In this document: in pieces, positions 1 through 5,502 of the stretch
Numbering within the stretch: position 1 is the stretch's first letter
Layout of the letters: every line of letters begins with the position of its first letter
Assembly (NCBI GenBank): GCA_027485535.1
Contig: JAIXQV010000044.1
Coordinates: forward strand, 1-8,418
Direction of reading: 5' to 3'
DNA length: 8,418 nucleotides
From: Oxalobacteraceae bacterium
Lineage (GTDB): Bacteria; Pseudomonadota; Gammaproteobacteria; Burkholderiales; Burkholderiaceae_D
The notes under the pieces: generated by a model
Seen by the model: only the letters and a program-made list of their open reading frames with translations
What the model was told of the DNA's origin: nothing
Database searches by the model: none
Program-made: the position numbers and the translations under genes

Positions 1-2
1 CC

Positions 3-88
3 TGGTGGTGGGGGCTGGATTCGAACCAGCGTACTCGCAAGAGGGCAGATTTACAGTCTGCTGCCATTAACCACTCGGCCACCCCACC
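3..88 (-). tRNA. tRNA-Tyr (anticodon GUA)
   Basis: Read on the minus strand, a 7-bp acceptor stem (GGTGGGG with CCCCACC) is followed by discriminator A and an encoded CCA end (plus positions 3-5). The anticodon arm CAGACTGTAAATCTG has a 5-bp stem and anticodon GTA, giving tyrosine. The T arm CTGGTTCGAATCCAG is intact. A long variable arm between the anticodon and T arms makes this a class II tRNA, as expected for bacterial tRNA-Tyr. It is the leftmost gene of the window and reads outward. In many betaproteobacteria tRNA-Tyr heads a tRNA-Tyr/Gly/Thr-tuf cluster; whether that is so here lies outside the window and is an inference. Confidence 0.97.
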
Positions 89-102
89 GCAGGGAACCGC
101 TT

Positions 103-131
103 ACTATAGTGGAAAAGACGAAAACCGTCAA
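103..131 (-). promoter_or_regulatory. sigma70 promoter of tRNA-Tyr
   Basis: On the minus strand TTGACG (plus 126-131) and TATAGT (plus 103-108) are separated by exactly 17 bp. This is close to the sigma70 consensus TTGACA-17-TATAAT. The predicted transcription start lies about 7 nt further on, near position 96, leaving a leader of roughly 8 nt before the tRNA 5' end at 88. Spacing and position make this the clearest promoter in the window. Confidence 0.85.
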
Positions 132-143
132 TTGTCATAATGC

Positions 144-170
144 GCCGCTTGTCCATTTTCTGAAAGCGGC
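144..170 (-). terminator. candidate hairpin after the DUF2905 genes
   Basis: GCCGCTT (144-150) and AAGCGGC (164-170) are perfect 7-bp inverted arms around a 13-nt loop. The hairpin lies 27 nt past the stop of the minus-strand DUF2905 gene and just upstream of the tRNA promoter, where a transcript end would be sensible. There is no T-run after the stem on either strand, so it is not a canonical intrinsic terminator, and the loop is large. It could be a processing or weak stop signal, or chance. Confidence 0.25.
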
Positions 171-196
171 TGCTCACTTCGTCTCTGGTTTCGCGC

Positions 197-400
197 TCAG
201 ATTAGATTAGTCAGGCTCGCCAGTAAAAATACCAGCAAAGACCACAGCAAAGCCGAGCCAAAAGGCAGGCAAAAATCCAATCCTTTGAACCGGAAGCGAA
301 GGTCGCCCGGCACGCGCCCGACCCAAAGTCGGTCAAAAATCGGCAAAAGCGGATAAAACACTGCTAAAAGCATGAAAATGTATGCAACCCAACGGATCAT
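197..400 (-). CDS. DUF2905 family membrane protein (second copy)
   Basis: A 67-residue protein with two hydrophobic segments (about residues 4-20 and 46-64) flanking a short polar loop. The loop holds VGRVPGDLRF (residues 27-36) and CLPFGS (44-49), the GRxPGDL...P(F/L)xS pattern that I recognise as DUF2905. The family's function is unknown; members are small membrane proteins, usually single copy. The ATG at 400 lies only 4 nt after the stop of the neighbouring paralogue and has no visible Shine-Dalgarno sequence, so translation probably depends on coupling. It is the last gene of the minus-strand cluster that begins with the MidA-family methyltransferase. Compared with the other copy it has one extra residue near the N-terminus, a slightly longer C-terminus, and a more diverged first helix. 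Confidence 0.85.
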   Translation of the reverse strand: MIRWVAYIFMLLAVFYPLLPIFDRLWVGRVPGDLRFRFKGLDFCLPFGSALLWSLLVFLLASLTNLI

Positions 401-404
401 GAGA

Positions 405-596
405 TTAAATCAGGCGCCCTAAAAGTAAACAAACCGACGTCAGCAGAATGGTGGACGCGAAAGGAAGCCGTATTTTCCAACCAAAAATACTGAAATTCAG
501 ATCTCCCGGCAGCCGACCCAAACCCATGCGCTCAAGCCACGGTAGCGCCGAGGATAGCAGCACCAATGCCAAAAAAATAACAATGAACCAACGCAT
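405..596 (-). CDS. DUF2905 family membrane protein (first copy)
   Basis: A 63-residue protein with an N-terminal hydrophobic helix (about residues 4-19), the DUF2905 signature LGRLPGDLNF (26-35), then LPFAST (44-49) and a second hydrophobic helix to the C-terminus. This copy is closer to the family form as I know it (start MRWFIVIFLALVLL) than its downstream neighbour. It starts 45 nt after the stop of the methyltransferase gene on the same strand, with no clear ribosome binding site. The role is unknown. It probably sits in the inner membrane as a two-helix hairpin, with the PGDL loop on one face. The pairing of two copies in series is unusual. Confidence 0.88.
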   Translation of the reverse strand: MRWFIVIFLALVLLSSALPWLERMGLGRLPGDLNFSIFGWKIRLPFASTILLTSVCLLLGRLI

Positions 597-641
597 GTCT
601 GGGGACTTTTTTCTAACTGGGCATTAACGGCCGACGGCAAG

Positions 642-1781
642 CTACAGCCGGTAGCTTTGATCGAGAAGCTGCAGCTGCGCCGGCACTTCAATCCGGTCAA
701 CTAGTAGCATTACTTTGAACAGCTCGCCCATCTCGGCCGGTGAGGTGAGTTTTTGTATTGCATTTGACATGGGCAGCCAATGAAGGGAGTCCGCAGCTCG
801 TTGCGCTTCTAATAAATTCGGCAAACCGGCACCAATCAGAAATGCGGCCTGGCTCATATAAAACCCCACCTCCAGACCGGCGTCCAATCCTGCACGCGCG
901 ATTTCACTGAAATCAATATGACTCGTGATGTCCTGCAAAGCCGGCAGATAAAACGGGGCAGCATGGGCATGATGACCGTAATGACACACCAGCGTGCCGC
1001 CAGAGCGCTGCGGCAAATAGTACTCCGAGGCTGGGAATCCGTAATCAATCATCAACGCCGCGCCGCCATTACCGGCGCGCAGCATTTCACCCAGCAGACG
1101 CATAAAGCCTTCTTGTTGCGGGTGAACTTCGGTCTGATACCCATCGGATAATGAAGCATCAATGGGAATTTGGCCGGCCATGCCTTGCTCGCATTCACGA
1201 TCCACAAACCGAAAATCCGAGCCCTCCAGCGCCACGCCGCGCTCAAGCCAGCGACCGTCACGCCGCACCAGCAGCGGCACGGGCATCGCGTCGAGGACCT
1301 CGTTGGCGATCACTAGGCCTGTAAACGCTGCGGGTGGCGCATCCAGCCATTCAACCAGCGGATAATTCGCCAACGCGCGCTGCTGTCGGGCACGCAGCTC
1401 GCTGGACACTTCCACAATCTGGTAGCTGGCGATCTTTGTGCCTGAATCGGCCGCAGCGCTGAGCAAATCGCCCGCCAACTTGCCCGTGCCGGCCCCAAAC
1501 TCGAGTATGTTGAAGGGCGCGACGCCAAATAGCTCAGACGCAAATCGCGCCAGCGTCGCACCAAACAGCGCGCTGATTTCCGGCGCGGTTGTAAAATCGC
1601 CGTCCTTGCCAAGTTTGACTGCGCCGCCGGCGTAGTAGCCGAGGCCTGGCGTATACAGCGACAGATCCATGTAACGGCTAAATGAAATCCAGCCGTCGTC
1701 TGCCTCAATGGCTTGCCGAATCCGGCTTTGCAGTGCGAGCGAGGCTTGCAAGGCTTCGGCAGGTGGATCTGGCAGTGACAT
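642..1781 (-). CDS. MidA/NDUFAF7-family SAM-dependent methyltransferase
   Basis: A 379-residue protein of the COG1565 (MidA, NDUFAF7) family. Visible hallmarks, in order: the N-terminal substrate region ending in GDFTTAPEIS (61-70); the SAM-binding glycine motif LEFGAGTGKLAGDLL (93-107); ANEVLDAMPV (159-168); MIDYGFP (244-250); GTLVCHYGHHAH (262-273); QDITSHIDFS (283-292), and LTSPAEMGELFKVM (345-358). Length is normal for the family. In mitochondria NDUFAF7 dimethylates an arginine of the NDUFS2 subunit of respiratory complex I; by analogy the bacterial enzyme may modify NuoD, but this is not shown for bacteria by this sequence. It is cytosolic, with no signal peptide. It is first in a minus-strand cluster with two DUF2905 genes and is divergent from the SDR gene. 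The start at 1781 (MSLPDPPAEA) has no strong Shine-Dalgarno sequence but fits the family length. Confidence 0.93.
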   Translation of the reverse strand: MSLPDPPAEALQASLALQSRIRQAIEADDGWISFSRYMDLSLYTPGLGYYAGGAVKLGKDGDFTTAPEISALFGATLARFASELFGVAPFNILEFGAGTGKLAGDLLSAAADSGTKIASYQIVEVSSELRARQQRALANYPLVEWLDAPPAAFTGLVIANEVLDAMPVPLLVRRDGRWLERGVALEGSDFRFVDRECEQGMAGQIPIDASLSDGYQTEVHPQQEGFMRLLGEMLRAGNGGAALMIDYGFPASEYYLPQRSGGTLVCHYGHHAHAAPFYLPALQDITSHIDFSEIARAGLDAGLEVGFYMSQAAFLIGAGLPNLLEAQRAADSLHWLPMSNAIQKLTSPAEMGELFKVMLLVDRIEVPAQLQLLDQSYRL

Positions 1782-1914
1782 GCGGCTTATTGTAAGGAAG
1801 GTAGCGCCGTCCGCATGGAAATTTATTTACCCGGCAAGGCTTTTTCCGGCCGAGTCGCATGATCTCCTTTGTCAATCAATGCAGCTCAGGTCTCGAATGG
1901 AACCCCCATCAGTC
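1782..1914. promoter_or_regulatory. divergent intergenic region
   Basis: This 133-bp gap lies between the divergent methyltransferase and SDR genes and must hold promoters for both clusters, but neither is clear. An AT-rich patch at 1818-1829 could supply a -10 element (TAAATA or TAAATT on the minus strand) for the methyltransferase; I see no matching -35. On the minus strand AAAGGAG precedes an ATG at 1860 that opens a 51-codon frame out of register with the methyltransferase. The plus-strand frame of the SDR gene is also open through this gap. Confidence 0.35.
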
Positions 1915-2682
1915 ATGAACACAAGTACACGCAAGTCCGCGCTAGTGACCGGTGCCGCGAAACGGCTAGGCCGCGCCATTGCACTTGGACTGGCACAAGA
2001 TGGTTGGGATATCGCGGTCCACTACCGCACATCCGAGGCCGAAGCACTGGAGACCGTAGACCAGATCAAGGCACTTGGGCGTACCGCAATCGCTCTGCCA
2101 TGTGATCTGTCGAGCGAGGCAGAAACCCGCCAACTACTGCCGCGCGCAATGACGCAACTCGGCGACATCCGTTGCGTCGTCAACAGCGCTTCATTGTTTT
2201 CCTATGATGACGCGCAGAGCTTTGATCGGTCCCAGCTCGACGCGCACATGCACAGCAACCTCGCTGCGCCGATTCTGCTGGCGCAGGCGCTACATGCCGC
2301 AACGCCTGAGGATGCGCAATCCGTCGTTATCAACCTGCTGGATCAAAAATTATTCAACCTCAACCCGGACTTCCTCTCCTACACATTGTCGAAGAGTGCC
2401 TTACATACAGCTACCAAGCTACTCGCCATGTCGTTGGCACCGCGGCTACGCGTAGTGGGTTTGGCACCCGGATTGACGTTGGTATCAGGCGACCAAACCG
2501 AGTCGCAGTTTGAAAAAGCACATCAACAGACCGTGCTTGGCAAAAGCAGCACAGCCGACGACATCGCCCAAGCCGTTTGCTATTTGGCGAATGCCCATGG
2601 CATCACCGGCACCACACTGACCGTAGATGGCGGGCAGCACTTAACCCCCATGCACCGCGATGTGATGTTCCTTGCGAAGTGA
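1915..2682 (+). CDS. pteridine-reductase-like short-chain dehydrogenase
   Basis: A 255-residue SDR oxidoreductase. The nucleotide-binding turn is TGAAKRLG (12-19), in which Arg17 takes the place of the usual glycine, as in Leishmania-type pteridine reductase (PTR1). HYRTSEAEA (36-44) resembles the PTR1 segment that recognises NADPH. NSAS is at 90-93. The catalytic set appears to be Asp143, Tyr156 and Lys160 (YTLSK), with 13 residues from Asp to Tyr as in PTR1, rather than the Ser-Tyr-Lys of most SDRs. APGLTL (184-189) and the C-terminal VDGGQ complete the fold. The likely reaction is NADPH-dependent reduction of dihydropterin or dihydromonapterin (FolM-like), supported by folB 29 nt downstream. 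Substrate is inferred. The ATG at 1915 fits the SDR N-terminus; in-frame ATGs at 1897 and 1879 and an open frame back to 1708 allow a longer form, and no start has a good ribosome binding site. Confidence 0.88.
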   Translation: MNTSTRKSALVTGAAKRLGRAIALGLAQDGWDIAVHYRTSEAEALETVDQIKALGRTAIALPCDLSSEAETRQLLPRAMTQLGDIRCVVNSASLFSYDDAQSFDRSQLDAHMHSNLAAPILLAQALHAATPEDAQSVVINLLDQKLFNLNPDFLSYTLSKSALHTATKLLAMSLAPRLRVVGLAPGLTLVSGDQTESQFEKAHQQTVLGKSSTADDIAQAVCYLANAHGITGTTLTVDGGQHLTPMHRDVMFLAK

Positions 2683-2711
2683 ATCTAATAAAACTATCCC
2701 CATCCCTCGAC

Positions 2712-3110
2712 ATGAATTCCTTCTTGATGCACCCTGCCCTTTCCGATTGCCGCCGACTATTTCTGCGCAACTTTCAAATGATGAGCAACATCGGTGTTCA
2801 TGACTTCGAAAAGCTAGGTGAGCAGCGAGTCTTGTTCAACGTAGAACTGTACGTGCCACTGGCCGCTTCGACACCGACAAAAGACGAACTGCATGAAGTG
2901 CTGGATTACGATTTCATCCGAAACACGATTCAGCAGCGTGTTGCACAAGGGCATACGCATCTACAAGAAACCCTATGCGATGACATTGCACGAAGCTTGC
3001 TGTTGCACCCAAAAGTACGCGCGGCCCAGGTTTCAACACAAAAGCCAGATGTCTACCCTGACTGCGACGCTGTCGGCGTAGAAGTACTCCACATTAAAGA
3101 CTTGACATGA
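2712..3110 (+). CDS. folB: dihydroneopterin aldolase
   Basis: FolB converts 7,8-dihydroneopterin to 6-hydroxymethyl-7,8-dihydropterin and glycolaldehyde in folate synthesis, in the cytosol. The 132-residue protein has the family layout: IGVHDFEKLGEQ (27-38), where Glu33 aligns with the conserved E22 of Staphylococcus aureus FolB; LDYDFI (64-69), with Tyr66 at the Y54 position; HLQETLCDDIA (83-93); and STQKPD (108-113), with Lys111 at the position of catalytic Lys100. Length is slightly above the usual about 120 because of the N-terminus. The start at 2712 has no Shine-Dalgarno sequence; the in-frame ATG at 2727 would remove five residues and is equally possible. The gene follows the pteridine-reductase-like SDR by 29 nt and its stop overlaps the ttcA start (ATGA), so the three genes probably form one operon. 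Confidence 0.93.
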   Translation: MNSFLMHPALSDCRRLFLRNFQMMSNIGVHDFEKLGEQRVLFNVELYVPLAASTPTKDELHEVLDYDFIRNTIQQRVAQGHTHLQETLCDDIARSLLLHPKVRAAQVSTQKPDVYPDCDAVGVEVLHIKDLT

Positions 3111-4015
3111 GTAGCGTGACCATGACTGGCCCCACCGCACGGCAAGCGGAAAAAGTCGCTTACGAGAACAACAAACTGCACAAACGTTTGTGTCGCCTTG
3201 TTGGGCAGGCGATTGGTGACTTCAATATGATCGAAGATGGCGACAAGGTGATGGTGTGCCTGTCGGGCGGCAAAGATAGCTATGCGCTGCTGGATATCCT
3301 GCTGACGCTGCGCGAGCGCGCGCCGATTCACTTTGACATTGTTGCGGTCAATCTCGACCAAAAACAACCCGGCTTTCCGGCTCAGGTACTACCTAACTAT
3401 TTGCGCAGTATCGATGTGCCATTTCATATTGAAACGCAAGACACCTACAGCATTGTCAAGCGCTTGATCCCGGAGGGGAAAACCACCTGCTCGCTCTGCT
3501 CGCGTCTGCGTCGAGGCATTCTTTACCGGGTCGCTGGCGAACTTGGTGCGACCAAGATCGCACTCGGCCACCACCGCGATGACATCATCGAGACCTTTTT
3601 CTTGAACATGTTCTTCGGTAGCAAATTGAAAGCGATGCCGCCTAAGCTGCAGTCCGATGACGGCAAACATATCGTGATCCGACCCATGGCCTATGTGCGC
3701 GAGGTTGATACCGAGCGCTACGCCGAGCTACGTCAGTTTCCGATTATTCCCTGTGATCTGTGCGGCAGCCAGGAAAACCTACAGCGTAAGCAGATCAAGA
3801 TGATGCTTCGCGAATGGGAGAAAAAACATCCCGGCCGCGTCGATAATATTTTTTCGTCGCTGACGACCGTCGTGCCGTCCCATCTGATGGATCGCTCGCT
3901 CTTTGAATTCAGCAGCCTGAGCGCAACCGGCGTCGCGGACAAGAACGGCGATATCGCGTTCGATGATGAGCCCTGTGCGGCCCCGCAGACACCGATCGTC
4001 AAAATCTACTCATGA
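3107..4015 (+). CDS. ttcA: tRNA 2-thiocytidine(32) synthase TtcA
   Basis: TtcA replaces the 2-oxygen of cytidine-32 in certain tRNAs with sulfur, using ATP and an iron-sulfur cluster. The 302-residue protein carries the PP-loop ATP pyrophosphatase motif SGGKDS (53-58), the CSLC pair (Cys128, Cys131), GHHRDDIIETFFLN (154-167), and IIPCDLCGSQ (213-222), whose Cys216/Cys219 include the third cluster ligand known from the Escherichia coli enzyme. All key residues are present, and the length is close to that of the E. coli protein (311). The ATG overlaps the folB stop by 4 nt, so translation is probably coupled; an in-frame ATG at 3122 is an alternative. The link to pterin genes is positional, with no obvious biochemical reason. 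The 120 bp after the stop contain no convincing terminator. Confidence 0.96.
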   Translation: MSSVTMTGPTARQAEKVAYENNKLHKRLCRLVGQAIGDFNMIEDGDKVMVCLSGGKDSYALLDILLTLRERAPIHFDIVAVNLDQKQPGFPAQVLPNYLRSIDVPFHIETQDTYSIVKRLIPEGKTTCSLCSRLRRGILYRVAGELGATKIALGHHRDDIIETFFLNMFFGSKLKAMPPKLQSDDGKHIVIRPMAYVREVDTERYAELRQFPIIPCDLCGSQENLQRKQIKMMLREWEKKHPGRVDNIFSSLTTVVPSHLMDRSLFEFSSLSATGVADKNGDIAFDDEPCAAPQTPIVKIYS

Positions 4016-4102
4016 GCTGCGACAGTTCGGCTAACGCCACTTGAGCATGCATAAGACATTGAATCTGGCCGCTTTACACTCGGCAGTTCGCCTCATCACG
4101 CA

Positions 4103-4111
4103 TGCTAGAAT
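4103..4111 (+). promoter_or_regulatory. candidate extended -10 promoter of glmU
   Basis: TG-C-TAGAAT (4103-4111) matches the extended -10 form TGnTATAAT, with one mismatch in the hexamer. No good -35 lies 16-18 bp upstream; TTTACA at 4073-4078 is 27 bp away and too far. Transcription would start near 4118, only about 18 nt before the glmU ATG at 4136. The leader is pyrimidine-rich and has no Shine-Dalgarno sequence. Confidence 0.45.
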
Positions 4112-4135
4112 TTTGAATCTCTTTTCGCGCCCCCT

Positions 4136-5494
4136 ATGAACGTAGTCATCCTCGCCGCCGGCATGGGCAAGCGCATGCAGTCCGATTTGCCCAAAGTGCT
4201 GCATCCACTGGCCGGCAAGCCCTTGCTATCGCACGTCATCGACACCGCCAGGACGCTGAATCCTTCGCGTGTCTGCATTGTCTACGGACATGGAGGCGAT
4301 ACGGTGCCGTCACGCCTCGCTGCCGATGATTTGTATTTCGTGTTGCAAGCGCCGCAACTCGGCACAGGGCACGCGGTCATGCAAGCAGCCAATGCGCTCG
4401 ATGATGCCGTTCCCACGCTGGTGCTGTACGGCGATGTGCCGCTCACCACGGCACGAACTTTGCAAACGCTGATCGACAAAGCCGGCAAAGAAAAGCTGGC
4501 CGTGCTGACGGTCGATTTGCAAGACCCGACCGGCTACGGCAGGATCGTTCGTGACGACAAGCGTATCGTTCGCATCGTCGAGCAAAAAGATGCCAGTGAA
4601 AGTGAACGCGCCATAGGCGAAGTGAATACCGGCATTTTGGTTGCCCCAACCCGCGCCCTGAAAATCTGGCTCGGCAAACTCTCGAACAACAATGCGCAGC
4701 AGGAGTACTACCTGACCGACGTTATCGCGATGGCGGTACAAGACGGCATCCCGATTGAATCAGCGCAACCGGCACATGTCTGGGAAACGCTGGGCGTCAA
4801 TAGCAAGGTACAACTGGCCGAGCTTGAGCGTATCTATCAGCGCAATATCGCCAATACCTTGCTCGACCAAGGCGTGACGCTGGCTGATCCTAACCGTATC
4901 GATGTTCGTGGTGAACTGCGCTGCGGCCGTGATGTATCGATTGATGTCGGCTGCGTCTTTGAGGGTGAGGTGGCGCTAGGCGATGGCGTTAGCATCGGCG
5001 CCAATTGCGTGATTCGCGATGCAAAAATTGATCGTGGCGTAACGATCAAAGCTTTCTCGCATATTGACGGCGCCAGCATTGGTACCGATGCACAAATCGG
5101 TCCTTATGCGCGCCTTCGTCCCGGCACTGAGTTGGGCGCCGATGTTCATATCGGTAATTTCGTCGAAATAAAAAATAGCCAGTTCGATGCTCATAGCAAG
5201 GCCAACCATCTTGCTTATGTAGGTGACGCCACTGTGGGCGCGCGGGTGAACATCGGTGCTGGCACCATCACTTGCAACTACGACGGCGCCAACAAACACC
5301 GCACCGTCATTGAAGATGACGCCTTCATCGGCAGCGACACCCAACTGGTCGCTCCGGTCACGGTAGGTAAAGGGGCGACACTGGGCGCCGGCACCACACT
5401 CACCAAGGATGCGCCACCGGATAGCCTGACCGTTTCGCGCGCCAAACAAATCAGCATCACTGGCTGGCAACGGCCGGTGAAAACCAAGAAATAG
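4136..5494 (+). CDS. glmU: bifunctional N-acetylglucosamine-1-P uridyltransferase / glucosamine-1-P acetyltransferase
   Basis: GlmU makes UDP-N-acetylglucosamine, the precursor of peptidoglycan and lipopolysaccharide, in two steps: acetylation of glucosamine-1-P, then uridylyl transfer. The 452-residue protein matches the usual length (456 in Escherichia coli). N-terminal uridyltransferase domain: LAAGMGKRM (6-14) with DLPKVLH (17-23), QAPQLGTGHA (71-80), YGDVPL (99-104, metal-binding Asp100), GYGRI (133-137), NTG (164-166) and Asn222 in GVNSKVQLAELE. C-terminal left-handed beta-helix domain (about 250-445) with hexapeptide repeats: RLRPG (326-330), EIKNS (344-348), NHLAYVGD (357-364; His358 is the expected catalytic base) and NIGAGTITCNYDG (372-384). 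All key residues are present. glmS starts 8 nt after its stop. The ATG at 4136 begins directly before the nucleotide-binding motif and is secure although there is no Shine-Dalgarno sequence. Confidence 0.98.
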   Translation: MNVVILAAGMGKRMQSDLPKVLHPLAGKPLLSHVIDTARTLNPSRVCIVYGHGGDTVPSRLAADDLYFVLQAPQLGTGHAVMQAANALDDAVPTLVLYGDVPLTTARTLQTLIDKAGKEKLAVLTVDLQDPTGYGRIVRDDKRIVRIVEQKDASESERAIGEVNTGILVAPTRALKIWLGKLSNNNAQQEYYLTDVIAMAVQDGIPIESAQPAHVWETLGVNSKVQLAELERIYQRNIANTLLDQGVTLADPNRIDVRGELRCGRDVSIDVGCVFEGEVALGDGVSIGANCVIRDAKIDRGVTIKAFSHIDGASIGTDAQIGPYARLRPGTELGADVHIGNFVEIKNSQFDAHSKANHLAYVGDATVGARVNIGAGTITCNYDGANKHRTVIEDDAFIGSDTQLVAPVTVGKGATLGAGTTLTKDAPPDSLTVSRAKQISITGWQRPVKTKK

Positions 5495-5502
5495 GACACA
5501 GC

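Noticed and set aside
1313..1708. Long open frames inside the methyltransferase and glm genes on other frames
   Set aside because: They lie wholly within well-supported conserved genes, have Arg/Ser/Cys-rich translations typical of shadow frames, and show no family motif.
4044..4106. Inverted pair AGCATGC / GCATGCT in the ttcA-glmU gap
   Set aside because: GCATGC is self-complementary, so a 7-bp pair about 50 nt apart is expected by chance and has no T-run or loop geometry of a terminator.
4073..4111. TTTACA as -35 partner of the glmU -10 element
   Set aside because: The 27-bp spacing is far outside the 15-19 bp range for sigma70.
5495..5502. glmS ribozyme or riboswitch upstream of glmS
   Set aside because: Only 8 nt separate glmU and glmS, and the glmS ribozyme is known from Gram-positive bacteria.
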